A DNA stretch of 64,000 nt. Origin: Maribacter dokdonensis DSW-8 (lineage in GTDB: Bacteria > Bacteroidota > Bacteroidia > Flavobacteriales > Flavobacteriaceae). The notes below the pieces were generated by a model. That model saw only the letters and a program-made list of their open reading frames with translations. It was not told the origin of the DNA and made no database searches. Shown here piece after piece: positions 1-8,233 of the stretch. The translations under genes and the position numbers were made by a program. The stretch is from NCBI RefSeq assembly GCF_001447995.1, contig NZ_LDPE01000003.1, positions 186,001 to 250,000 on the forward strand, written 5' to 3'. Positions within the stretch are counted from its first letter, which is position 1, and each line of letters begins with the position of its first letter.

Positions 1-382
1 GGTTGTTTAGATTACCTTTAGTGGCTATCGTTCTGTATGAAGTGCTTAAAACAGCGTTTATTAATTCTTTTGTAGTTGTTTTTCCATTACTGCCGGTTAA
101 ACTAATTACCTGTGCTTTACACTTTTTTCTATGGTAGTTTGCTAGGTCCTGCAATGTTTTAAGAACATTATCAACTAGAATTGTTTTGTTGTTTACAACA
201 TATTTTTCTTCATCAATCACCACATAACTGGCTCCGCAATCAAGAGCCTTTTGTGTATAAGTATTGCCGTTGAAATTCTCTCCTTTCAGAGCAAAGAAAA
301 TATCATTTTCCTTAATCTTTCGAGTGTCTGTACTAATAGAAGGGTTTGCTAAAAAGATAGCGTGTAAGTCGTGAATTTTCAT
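1..382 (-). CDS. murF: UDP-N-acetylmuramoyl-tripeptide--D-alanyl-D-alanine ligase MurF (5' part only)
   Basis: Only the first 127 or so codons are inside the window; the gene continues past base 1. The reading begins MKIHDLHAIFLANP and contains the Mur-ligase ATP-binding P-loop TGSNGKTTTKE at about residues 97-107, preceded by the MurF-type N-terminal domain (STDTRKIKENDIFFALKGENFNGN) that recognises the UDP-MurNAc-tripeptide. MurF adds D-Ala-D-Ala to the cytoplasmic peptidoglycan precursor. It lies downstream of gldJ on the same strand but is separated from it by a strong hairpin, so it probably has some independent expression. The start codon at 382 is the only ATG near the conserved N-terminus. 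MurC/D/E are less likely because the N-terminal domain has the MurF pattern. Confidence 0.9.
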   Translation of the reverse strand, partial: MKIHDLHAIFLANPSISTDTRKIKENDIFFALKGENFNGNTYTQKALDCGASYVVIDEEKYVVNNKTILVDNVLKTLQDLANYHRKKCKAQVISLTGSNGKTTTKELINAVLSTSYRTIATKGNLNN

Positions 383-394
383 AAAATCGAAGAT

Positions 395-427
395 AAAAAA
401 AAGCCCTTTAAGAAAAGGGCTTTTTTA
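395..427 (-). terminator. Rho-independent terminator between gldJ and murF
   Basis: Inverted repeat AAGCCCTTT / AAAGGGCTT with A-rich sequence on one side and T-rich on the other, so it could work in both directions. It lies just after the gldJ stop codon and ends the gldJ transcript. Confidence 0.8.
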
Positions 428-443
428 ATACGTTAGATAAAAA

Positions 444-2114
444 TTATTTTGCTTTTTTACCTCTAACTGTTTTGTTTTTTGTTTTTGATTTAGAGCCAAC
501 TCTAGACATTGCACATCTAAATCCTATATAGTCCGTAGCCATATATTGTGGTAAATATCTTCTTTGTGCAGGGTCTAACCAGTATGCTCTATCTCTCCAA
601 GATCCACCTTTGTAAACTCTTACTTCATCATTGATCAAAGTAGTTCTGTTGTTAGATGAATCATAACCTTTTATAAGATTACCTAAAGAATCTCTTTCAA
701 CTGAATGCTTAGGAGAGTTGTACATTTTTTTCTTGGAATCCTCTTCGTCTCCATCGTTGAATCTATCATAGAATCTAGAAGAACCTGGATCTCCATCTCT
801 ATATCCTCTGTTGTCACTTGATGAGAAATTAGTTCTTAAGTATGTTTCTTCTTCATCTACGGGAACCATTTTAATTTCTCCCGGTAAATTTACGGCTACT
901 ACTTTTCCGTTAGGTAATGTATCGTAGACGATTGAATCTCTTAAAATATTTACTTTACCATCTTCGCCAATGGCTGTTTTCATGTAAATATTACCTCTGT
1001 AGTAGTTAAAATCACTTACCTCATCATCAACTATTGGTCTATATACATCCGCTACCCACTCGGCAACGTTACCGGCCATATCGTATAAACCTAAATCGTT
1101 AGGCTTGTAAGACATTACTTCGGCAGTAATATCTGCTCCGTCATCGGACCAACCTGCAATTCCGCCGTAATCACCCTTTGCTTGCTTAAAGTTGGCTAAT
1201 TGATCACCACGACCTACACGTTGTCCGTTTCTGGTGTAATCGCCTTCCCAAGGATATTTTTTTCTACCTCTGTAATTGTTATATTCTCTTTGTCCAACCT
1301 GTGCTTGCGCTGCATATTCCCATTCAGTTTCAGTTGGTAATCTATATTCGGGCATAATGATACCGCTGCTTCTCTTGGCAAAAGTTGAAACGCTATCCTT
1401 TTTCTTTTTACCTTGTAATGAATCAATTTGTCCATTATATACAGATTCAGGTCTATTTAAATATGCCTCAGTACTGAAAGTGCCTTGTACTTCACCTGTA
1501 GCTGCTTGATATTTGGCGTCTTCAGATAAGTAACCTTCTCTTTCTAGCATAACTTCGTTTACACGATCTGTTCTCCATTCGGCAAATTGTGTTGCTTGGA
1601 TCCAGTTTACGCCAACTACAGGGTATTCTGCATATGCAGGGTGTCTCAAGTAATTATTGGTCATGGTTTCATTAAAACCTAATCTGTTTCTCCATACCAA
1701 TGTATCTGGCAATGCACCTACGTAAATGTTAGTGTATTTAGGGTTTTCTGGTGGATATACGCTTTTTAAATAATCAAGGTATTCCAAATACATTACGTTG
1801 GTTACCTCTGTCTCGTCCATATAAAAAGACTGTACATGTTGTGAAGTCGGAGTATTGTTCCAATCATGCATTACGTCATCTTGAACCTTACCTTTGGTAA
1901 ACGTTCCACCTTCAACGAATACTAATCCAGGAGCGGTTTCTTGCTCTTTAAAATCGGTATTATATTGAAAACCACCTTCCTTGGCATTTATTTTCCAACC
2001 TGTAGCTCTAGAGGTGTTTTTAGAAGAAGATGAAGATTTTGAACAGCTACTAGCTGTTAAGCCTCCTACTATAACCGTGCACGAGAGTACAACTTTTACT
2101 AAATGTTTTTTCAT
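444..2114 (-). CDS. gldJ: Gliding motility / type IX secretion lipoprotein GldJ
   Basis: 556-residue lipoprotein with a Lys-rich signal peptide and lipobox ending in Cys24 (ASSC, followed by a Ser-rich stretch). From about residue 60 to the end it has the formylglycine-generating-enzyme (FGE/sulfatase-modifying) fold typical of GldJ: VFVEGGTF near the start, YPVVGVNWIQATQFAEWR, YRLPTETEWEYAA, DMAGNVAEWVADVY, and VYKGGSWRD near the C-terminus. Length matches GldJ of Flavobacterium johnsoniae. In that species GldJ is an outer-membrane lipoprotein needed for gliding and for stability of GldK and the type IX secretion machine; it is not an active FGE. The C-terminus is strongly basic (KSKTKNKTVRGKKAK). 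The divergent neighbour is porV, another type IX component. GldK is a possible paralogue, but the N-terminal and C-terminal features fit GldJ better. Confidence 0.93.
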   Translation of the reverse strand: MKKHLVKVVLSCTVIVGGLTASSCSKSSSSSKNTSRATGWKINAKEGGFQYNTDFKEQETAPGLVFVEGGTFTKGKVQDDVMHDWNNTPTSQHVQSFYMDETEVTNVMYLEYLDYLKSVYPPENPKYTNIYVGALPDTLVWRNRLGFNETMTNNYLRHPAYAEYPVVGVNWIQATQFAEWRTDRVNEVMLEREGYLSEDAKYQAATGEVQGTFSTEAYLNRPESVYNGQIDSLQGKKKKDSVSTFAKRSSGIIMPEYRLPTETEWEYAAQAQVGQREYNNYRGRKKYPWEGDYTRNGQRVGRGDQLANFKQAKGDYGGIAGWSDDGADITAEVMSYKPNDLGLYDMAGNVAEWVADVYRPIVDDEVSDFNYYRGNIYMKTAIGEDGKVNILRDSIVYDTLPNGKVVAVNLPGEIKMVPVDEEETYLRTNFSSSDNRGYRDGDPGSSRFYDRFNDGDEEDSKKKMYNSPKHSVERDSLGNLIKGYDSSNNRTTLINDEVRVYKGGSWRDRAYWLDPAQRRYLPQYMATDYIGFRCAMSRVGSKSKTKNKTVRGKKAK

Positions 2115-2556
2115 AATTAGGACTTGAGTTCAATTGTCATATTAAATAGTAGTTTGGTTCCTATTTCAATATGATACTGTAATTTCTTTTAATTTGTTTG
2201 TCACTTTCGCTCAATAGAACGGTGTTTTTATAAGATTATTTTATAATTAAAAATAATTTTGAAAATCTAAAAAATAACCGTTGGTAAAATTGGGCCTTCT
2301 TTAAAGGTTAAACGGTTAAATCAACCAAATAGTATGGTCCGGGATAAAACTTTTAGAATGTGATAATAAGGCTTGTAATCTAAATTCGGAAAAAAGCAAT
2401 GACTCTTATATACAGGTCAAAAAATAAAATCTTATAAAAAACTTAATATTCATGCAAGATAACGGGAAAATGTGCGTTTACATGTAAAATATTAGAGTTG
2501 AAATTACAGTAAACGCTATATTTCAACTTTGAAAATTATAAAAGAACAATTCTAAG
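2115..2556. other. Intergenic region between divergent gldJ and porV
   Basis: 442 bases, very AT-rich, with frequent stops in all frames and no coding potential that I can see. It should hold the divergent promoters of gldJ and porV. In F. johnsoniae as I recall it, porU (the large type IX sortase gene) lies between these two genes; no remnant of it is recognisable here. Confidence 0.6.
2497..2531 (+). promoter_or_regulatory. Possible porV promoter (Bacteroidetes type)
   Basis: CAACTTTG at 2524-2531 resembles the -7 consensus TAnnTTTG (one mismatch), with GTTG at 2497-2500 as a possible -33 box; the 23-base spacer is slightly long. It would place the transcript start about 20 bases before the porV ATG. 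Confidence 0.35.
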
Positions 2557-3705
2557 ATGAGAAAAATTTCATTTGTTTTCTTTGTATTGATTATCGGTAA
2601 AATATTTGCCCAAGACGACCAACGTGTAATTACAACGGCGGTGCCATTTCTAACAATAGCGGCAGATGCTAGGTCTGCTGGTATGGGTGATATGGGTGTG
2701 GCAACATCTACAGATGCTTTTTCTCAACAATGGAATCCTGCTAAATTTGCATTTGCTGAGCGTAAGATGGGCATTGGTGTGAGTTATACACCATATTTGG
2801 AAAGTATTATCACTGATATCTCTTTGCTAAATGCGAGTTTTTATAATAAAATTAACGAGCAAAGTGCATTTGCGGTCAGTTTGCGATATTTTACTTTAGG
2901 TGAAATTGAGTTAAGACAGTTTGCCAATGATCCAGGTACTATTGCAAAACCAAATGAGTTGGCATTGGATGGGTCATACTCATTAAAGTTAAGTCCTACT
3001 TTTTCAATGGCAGTTGGTGGGCGATATATAAGGTCTAATTTGAAATTACCACAGAACGGTAGTGAAGATTCACAAGCCGCAGGTTCATTTGCGGTAGATG
3101 TAGCCGGTTACTTTAGGTCTAGAGAAATAGCCTATAATAATTTTGATGGTAGATGGAGAGGTGGCTTCAACCTTTCTAATATTGGTGGTAAAATTCAATA
3201 TGATGAAGGTGGACAGGAAAACTTCTTGCCAAGTAAATTGAGTCTTGGTGGTGGTTTTGATTTCATTTTAGATCAAGATAACGTAATAGGTATTACAACG
3301 GAGTTTACTAAATTGTTGGTGCCAACACCTCAAGATTTCGATGGTGATGGTGATGTTGATGCGGCAGATAACGATATCTATCAAAATGAAAGTGGATTCA
3401 GTGGAATATTTAATTCTTTTACAGATGCGCCAGATGGTTTTGGTGAAGAGCTAAAGGAGTTTACTTGGGCATTAGGTGCTGAATATGTTTATCAGGATGC
3501 CTTTATGATTAGAACAGGTTACTTCAACGAGAGTGAGGAAAAAGGATCTAGAAAGTTCTTTACCTTAGGTGCAGGGTTCAAGTTTAAGGCTGCTCAGGTA
3601 GATCTCTCTTATTTGTTTTCAACGTCTCAGGTGCGTAATCCACTAGAAAACACACTACGTTTTTCTCTTACGTTTAATTTAGGGGAAGAGTATTATAATG
3701 ATTAA
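2557..3705 (+). CDS. porV: Type IX secretion system outer membrane protein PorV
   Basis: 382-residue outer-membrane beta-barrel of the PorV/LptO family (FadL-like fold). It has a signal peptide (cleavage after about residue 18, IFAQ), followed by the family signature FLTIAADARSAGMGDMGVATS at about residues 31-51, alternating barrel strands, and a C-terminal aromatic-containing strand (LRFSLTFNLGEEYYND). PorV binds the C-terminal domain of type IX cargo at the outer membrane and shuttles it to the PorU sortase. Residues 260-271 hold an acidic, EF-hand-like loop (DFDGDGDVDAAD), probably extracellular. Genes for gldJ (divergent) and cdd/pdhA (downstream) flank it. porU is not adjacent, which is unusual. 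A terminator follows the stop. Confidence 0.9.
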   Translation: MRKISFVFFVLIIGKIFAQDDQRVITTAVPFLTIAADARSAGMGDMGVATSTDAFSQQWNPAKFAFAERKMGIGVSYTPYLESIITDISLLNASFYNKINEQSAFAVSLRYFTLGEIELRQFANDPGTIAKPNELALDGSYSLKLSPTFSMAVGGRYIRSNLKLPQNGSEDSQAAGSFAVDVAGYFRSREIAYNNFDGRWRGGFNLSNIGGKIQYDEGGQENFLPSKLSLGGGFDFILDQDNVIGITTEFTKLLVPTPQDFDGDGDVDAADNDIYQNESGFSGIFNSFTDAPDGFGEELKEFTWALGAEYVYQDAFMIRTGYFNESEEKGSRKFFTLGAGFKFKAAQVDLSYLFSTSQVRNPLENTLRFSLTFNLGEEYYND

Positions 3706-3727
3706 AGTTCAAAAAGTTTAATAATAG

Positions 3728-3757
3728 AAAAAACCTGCTAATTTGCAGGTTTTTTTA
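3728..3757 (+). terminator. Terminator after porV
   Basis: Stem AAACCTGC / GCAGGTTT followed by a run of seven T residues, directly downstream of porV. Confidence 0.85.
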
Positions 3758-3809
3758 TGCGACATTCTCTCAGGTACAATTAATATATGTAGATTGATAA
3801 ATAAAAAAT

Positions 3810-4298
3810 ATGATCAACCAGAAGAAGATAAGCTTTGATATCACCATATATGATTCATTTCATGAATTAAAGGCTGAAGACCAAAGTTTAATGACCGCAG
3901 CTATACAGGCAAGACAACGGGCTTATGCACCATACTCTAGTTTTAATGTAGGTGCTTCTATTTTATTGGATAATGGGGAGATTGTTGAAGGTAACAATCA
4001 AGAAAATGCTTCTTATCCATCAGGTTTATGTGCGGAAAGGGTGGCTATATTTTATGCAGGGGCCAATTATCCTGGTGTAAAAATTAAAGCGATCGCCATT
4101 ACTGCGGCATCTTTAAATCATGAAGTTAATGAACCGGCAGCCCCATGTGGTAATTGTAGGCAAGCAATATCTGAATACGAATTTAAACAGGGCGAACCTA
4201 TTAAAATACTGATGATGGGTGAGACAGGTAGTGTTATTGAATGTAGTTCTTTGGCAGATTTGTTGCCGTTAGGGTTCAATAGTACATTTCTCAATTAA
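3810..4298 (+). CDS. cdd: Cytidine deaminase
   Basis: 162-residue zinc-dependent cytidine/deoxycytidine deaminase that makes uridine or deoxyuridine in pyrimidine salvage. The zinc-binding and catalytic motifs are visible: NASYPSGLCAERVA (Cys ligand and catalytic Glu in CAE, about residues 70-83) and the PCGNCRQ motif (two Cys ligands, about residues 111-117). The N-terminal ARQRAYAPYSSFNVGA segment is the typical substrate-binding start of homotetrameric Cdd, here with a 20-residue N-terminal extension. It is flanked by terminators or promoters on both sides and is probably monocistronic. Cytoplasmic. Confidence 0.95.
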   Translation: MINQKKISFDITIYDSFHELKAEDQSLMTAAIQARQRAYAPYSSFNVGASILLDNGEIVEGNNQENASYPSGLCAERVAIFYAGANYPGVKIKAIAITAASLNHEVNEPAAPCGNCRQAISEYEFKQGEPIKILMMGETGSVIECSSLADLLPLGFNSTFLN

Positions 4299-4397
4299 AA
4301 TGACATTATAAATATACACGTTATAAGCTTTATTTGTTAAGCTTGTAATTTCTTAATGGATTTGCTTCTTTAATTTTTATCGATTCATTTATATGTG

Positions 4398-4405
4398 TAT
4401 TTTTG
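4398..4405 (+). promoter_or_regulatory. -7 box of the pdhA promoter
   Basis: TATTTTTG matches TAnnTTTG exactly and lies 70 bases before the pdhA ATG. No clear -33 box was seen at the right distance. Confidence 0.5.
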
Positions 4406-4475
4406 CTGTTCTTGGATACCTAGGTTGTACTGCCTCTGTTATCAATAAAGAAATTTAAACCTTTAGTTAAAATTG

Positions 4476-5474
4476 ATGGAAAAAATCACCAAGGAAACGT
4501 ATTTGAAATGGTATGAAGACATGCTGTTTTGGAGGAAATTTGAGGATAAATTGGCTGCTGTATACATTCAGCAGAAGGTAAGAGGGTTTTTGCATTTGTA
4601 TAATGGGCAAGAGGCAGTTTTGGCTGGTGCACTACATGCAATGGATTTAACCAAAGACCGAATGATAACTGCGTATAGAAACCATGTTCAGCCAATTGGT
4701 ATGGGTGTTGACCCTAAAAAAGTTATGGCAGAGCTATATGGTAAAGTGACCGGTACTTCAAAAGGTATGGGTGGTTCTATGCATATTTTTTCAAAAGAAC
4801 ATCGTTTTCATGGTGGGCATGGTATCGTTGGGGGTCAAATTCCATTAGGTGCAGGTATGGCTTTTGGTGATAAGTACGCTGGAAGAGATAACGTAACCCT
4901 TTGTTATATGGGTGATGGTGCTGTAAGACAAGGTTCGTTACATGAAACTTTTAATTTAGCAATGTTATGGCAATTACCCGTTGTTTTTATTTGTGAAAAT
5001 AATGGCTACGCTATGGGTACTTCAGTGGCAAGAACATCGTTCTCTACCGAAATTTGGAAATTAGGTTTAGGTTATGAAATGCCTTGTGGACCTGTTGATG
5101 GTATGAACCCGGTTACGGTTGCGCAAGAAATGAGTAAGGCGATCGAAAGAGCACGTAGTGGTGGTGGACCAACTTTTCTTGAAATGAAAACATATAGATA
5201 TAGAGGTCATTCTATGTCAGATGCACAACATTACAGAACCAAAGATGAGGTTGAAGAGTATAAAAAAATAGATCCAATTACTCAGGTGTTGGATATTATC
5301 AAAGAAAATAAATATGCGACCGACGCTGAAATTAAGGATATTGACAGAAAAGTGAAATCTTTGGTTAAGGAATGTGAGAAGTTCGCGGAAGAATCAGATT
5401 ATCCACCAGTAAACCAATTATATGATATGGTTTACGAACAAGAGGATTTTCCATTTGTTCAACATAAAATATAA
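4476..5474 (+). CDS. pdhA: Pyruvate dehydrogenase E1 component, alpha subunit
   Basis: 332-residue thiamine-diphosphate-dependent E1 alpha subunit; with PdhB it decarboxylates pyruvate and acetylates the lipoyl arms of E2. The ThDP/Mg motif GDG...N is seen as MGDGAVRQGSLHETFNLA followed by FICENNGYAMGT. The substrate loop TYRYRGHSMSDAQHYRTKDEV with the regulatory-site-like RGHSMSD is intact. I chose the ATG at 4476 over an in-frame TTG one codon upstream because MEKITKETYLKWYEDM is the usual family start. It is followed after 4 bases by pdhC. The beta subunit is encoded about 20 kb away (25995-26972), the split arrangement known in flavobacteria. Confidence 0.95.
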   Translation: MEKITKETYLKWYEDMLFWRKFEDKLAAVYIQQKVRGFLHLYNGQEAVLAGALHAMDLTKDRMITAYRNHVQPIGMGVDPKKVMAELYGKVTGTSKGMGGSMHIFSKEHRFHGGHGIVGGQIPLGAGMAFGDKYAGRDNVTLCYMGDGAVRQGSLHETFNLAMLWQLPVVFICENNGYAMGTSVARTSFSTEIWKLGLGYEMPCGPVDGMNPVTVAQEMSKAIERARSGGGPTFLEMKTYRYRGHSMSDAQHYRTKDEVEEYKKIDPITQVLDIIKENKYATDAEIKDIDRKVKSLVKECEKFAEESDYPPVNQLYDMVYEQEDFPFVQHKI

Positions 5475-5478
5475 TTAA

Positions 5479-7116
5479 ATGGCAGTAGTAGTAAATATGC
5501 CCCGTTTGAGCGATACCATGGAAGAAGGTACCGTTGCAAAGTGGTTAAAAAGCGTTGGAGATAAAATAGAGGAAGGAGATATATTAGCCGAAATTGAAAC
5601 TGATAAGGCAACAATGGAATTCGAGTCCTTCAATGAAGGTACTCTTTTGCATATCGGTATTCAAGAAGGAGATACAGCTCCGGTAGATAGCCTTTTAGCA
5701 ATTATTGGGGATGAAGGTGAAGATATTTCTTCCTTGGTAAGTGGAGGAGGTGAGTCCTCTGAAGAATCATCAAGTGAGGAGTCGTCATCTGATGAGGCTT
5801 CTTCAAGTGATGAAGAAACTTCAGGAGGTGCTGAAATTCCAGAAGGGGTTGAGATTGTTAAAATGCCTCGATTGAGTGATACCATGGAAGAGGGTACCGT
5901 TGCTAGCTGGTTGAAGAAAGTTGGTGATGATGTTGAAGAAGGTGATATTCTTGCTGAAATAGAAACGGATAAGGCTACAATGGAATTTGAGTCTTTCTAT
6001 AATGGTAAGTTATTGTATATAGGAATACAAGAAGGTGAATCTTCACCGGTAGATGCTGTTTTGGCAATAATTGGACCTGAAGGCACAGATGTTGACGCTG
6101 TATTAAATAGTAAAACCGGTGGAAGCAAAAAAAGTGCTCCTGCTCAAGATAAAAAAGAGGAGAAATCTTCAGGTGCATCAGAGAAGAAAGATGAGGTTAA
6201 ACCTGCATCGGACGGAGCTCGGATTTTTGCATCTCCATTAGCTAAAAAGATAGCTGCTGATAAAGGAATTGATTTGTCAAATGTTTCCGGATCAGGAGAT
6301 AATGGTAGAATAATAAAGAAAGATGTGGAGAATTATACTCCAAGTACATCTGCCGCTCCAGCGGCTACTGCCGGAGCTAAAGCTGAAAATGCAATTTCAT
6401 CACAACCTGTATCAATGGCATTGCCTTCAGGAGAGGAAGGAACTGAAGAGGTTAAGAATTCTAACATGCGTAAGGCTATAGCTAAGGCATTAGGTAATTC
6501 AAAATTCAACGCTCCTCACTTCTATCTTACGATTGAGGTTGATATGGATAACGCTAAGGCATCAAGGGCGCAGATCAATAGTCTACCTGATACTAAAGTG
6601 TCATTTAATGATATGGTTTTGAAAGCCTGTGCAATGGCGCTGAAAAAGCATCCTCAAGTAAACACGTCATGGAACGGAGATACTACAAAGTATCATAAGC
6701 ATATACATATGGGTGTTGCTGTAGCTGTTGATGAAGGTTTGGTTGTACCAGTAGTAAAGCATGCCGATTTGTTGGGCTTAACTCAAATAGGTAGTGCTGT
6801 GAAGGATTTAGCTGGTAAGGCTAGAAATAAGAAAATTGCACCTTCTGAAATGGAAGGAAGTACATTTACGGTTTCTAATCTAGGTATGTTCGGTATTCTT
6901 GAATTTACAAGTATTATCAATCAGCCAAATTCAGCTATTTTATCCGTAGGTGCTATAGTTGAAAAGCCAATAGTGAAAAATGGAGCAATAGTGGTAGGTA
7001 ATACAATGAAGTTGACACTAGCTTGCGATCATAGAACGGTTGATGGTGCAGTTGGTGCTCAGTTTTTACAGACTTTGAAGTACTTTGTGGAAAACCCGGT
7101 TACTATGTTGGCATAG
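5479..7116 (+). CDS. pdhC: Dihydrolipoyllysine acetyltransferase (pyruvate dehydrogenase E2)
   Basis: 545-residue E2 core of the pyruvate dehydrogenase complex, transferring acetyl from lipoyl-lysine to CoA. Two lipoyl domains are present, with lipoylated lysines predicted at K43 and K165, both in ETDKATMEFES. The peripheral-subunit-binding domain (FASPLAKKIAADKGIDLS, about residues 250-285) and the catalytic domain (about 325-545) follow, with the active-site motif DHRTVDG (His518). The linker between the lipoyl domains (about 85-125) is very rich in Ser and Glu rather than Ala/Pro. It forms an operon with pdhA. No E3 gene is in the window. A 2-oxoglutarate dehydrogenase E2 is unlikely given the pdhA partner. 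Confidence 0.95.
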   Translation: MAVVVNMPRLSDTMEEGTVAKWLKSVGDKIEEGDILAEIETDKATMEFESFNEGTLLHIGIQEGDTAPVDSLLAIIGDEGEDISSLVSGGGESSEESSSEESSSDEASSSDEETSGGAEIPEGVEIVKMPRLSDTMEEGTVASWLKKVGDDVEEGDILAEIETDKATMEFESFYNGKLLYIGIQEGESSPVDAVLAIIGPEGTDVDAVLNSKTGGSKKSAPAQDKKEEKSSGASEKKDEVKPASDGARIFASPLAKKIAADKGIDLSNVSGSGDNGRIIKKDVENYTPSTSAAPAATAGAKAENAISSQPVSMALPSGEEGTEEVKNSNMRKAIAKALGNSKFNAPHFYLTIEVDMDNAKASRAQINSLPDTKVSFNDMVLKACAMALKKHPQVNTSWNGDTTKYHKHIHMGVAVAVDEGLVVPVVKHADLLGLTQIGSAVKDLAGKARNKKIAPSEMEGSTFTVSNLGMFGILEFTSIINQPNSAILSVGAIVEKPIVKNGAIVVGNTMKLTLACDHRTVDGAVGAQFLQTLKYFVENPVTMLA

Positions 7117-7142
7117 ATAATTAATTTTATAAATAGAATAAG

Positions 7143-7174
7143 AAAAGCATCCTTTCATCGGGATGCTTTTTTTT
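7143..7174 (+). terminator. Terminator of the pdhA-pdhC operon
   Basis: Stem AAAAGCATCC / GGATGCTTTT followed by T residues, directly after pdhC. Confidence 0.85.
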
Positions 7175-7201
7175 ATCTTTAGATTTTAAAAATAAGATGT
7201 T

Positions 7202-8233
7202 ATGAGACATATAGTAATTGTATTTCTTGGTGGTCTGTTAGTAGCCTGTGGAGGTACAAAGGTGGATCAATCAACAGTTTTAAATCCCAATAATCCAAAA
7301 GGAGTCAAAGGTTCGGTTGTAAAGAACAAGGTGACAATGGCTGAGGGTTCCGTTATGAACGCTGTAGGTACAACCCCAAAAGATATTGAAGCGTTGATGA
7401 CTTTTTTGACTTCAGATGATTTGCAAGGAAGAGATACTGGGAGTGATGGTATAACTAAGGCAGCTGATTTTATAGAGAATATATTCTCTAGGAATAATAT
7501 TCAACCTTATTTTAATTCATATAAAGACACTTTAGAAAATTACAGTGATGGAACAGCGTATAATGTTGTGGGGTTTCTGCCAGGCAAAGATTCGGATTTA
7601 AAAAATGAGTATGTAATAATAGGTGCTCACTATGATCACATTGGGATAATTAGTGGAGATGATGGCGATACTATAGCTAATGGAGCAAATGATAACGCCT
7701 CTGGTACAGCTGCGGTAATGGAATTCGCAAAATATTTTGCTCAAACTAAAAATAATAAACGCAGTATTATTTTTGCATTGTTTTCTGCGGAAGAAAAGGG
7801 ATTGTTGGGGTCTAAACATTTGGCAGACAAATTATTGAGCCAGAATATAGATTTATACGTTATGTTGAATTTTGAAATGATAGGTGTACCTATGGTGAAT
7901 AAAGACCATAGTCTCTATTTAACTGGTTATGAATTGTCAAATCTTGCGGAAGTAAGTAATAAATATGCGCAAAAGAATTTGGTAGGTTTTTTGCCAAAGG
8001 CAAAAGAGTTTAATTTATTTAGACGTTCAGATAATGCACCGTTTCATGATAAATTTAACGTTCCTTCTCAAACCTTTAGTTCGTTCGACTTTACTAATTT
8101 TGGTGAATATCATAAAGTAGGAGACGAAGCCTCTTTAATGGATTACAACTTTATGTCCAATATGGTAAATGAAGTAAAGCCAATGTTGGAGGGTATTATT
8201 AATGCTCCTTTAAAAGAAGTAAAATATAACTAA
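7202..8233 (+). CDS. M28-family metallopeptidase, lipoprotein
   Basis: 343-residue predicted lipoprotein (lipobox LVAC, Cys16) with a peptidase M28 domain from about residue 60. Di-zinc ligands are visible: GAHYDHIG (His and Asp region), ANDNASGTAAVMEFA (bridging Asp) and FSAEEKGLLGS (catalytic Glu and Glu ligand), with a late His in APFHDKFNVPSQTF and the closing FGEYHKVGDE. The family contains aminopeptidases and glutaminyl cyclases; the exact substrate cannot be read from sequence. It is exposed at the outer membrane or in the periplasm. Its TAA overlaps the ATG of the next gene (TAATG), so translation of the two is probably coupled. Confidence 0.88.
   Translation: MRHIVIVFLGGLLVACGGTKVDQSTVLNPNNPKGVKGSVVKNKVTMAEGSVMNAVGTTPKDIEALMTFLTSDDLQGRDTGSDGITKAADFIENIFSRNNIQPYFNSYKDTLENYSDGTAYNVVGFLPGKDSDLKNEYVIIGAHYDHIGIISGDDGDTIANGANDNASGTAAVMEFAKYFAQTKNNKRSIIFALFSAEEKGLLGSKHLADKLLSQNIDLYVMLNFEMIGVPMVNKDHSLYLTGYELSNLAEVSNKYAQKNLVGFLPKAKEFNLFRRSDNAPFHDKFNVPSQTFSSFDFTNFGEYHKVGDEASLMDYNFMSNMVNEVKPMLEGIINAPLKEVKYN

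Noticed and set aside
444..2114. Formylglycine-generating enzyme that would activate the sulfatase
   Set aside because: The FGE-like fold belongs to GldJ with a lipobox and gliding-specific length; not an active FGE. EgtB at 19690-20850 likewise.
5661..5885. Minus-strand frame inside pdhC
   Set aside because: Complement of the repetitive Ser/Glu linker; low-complexity shadow of a real gene.
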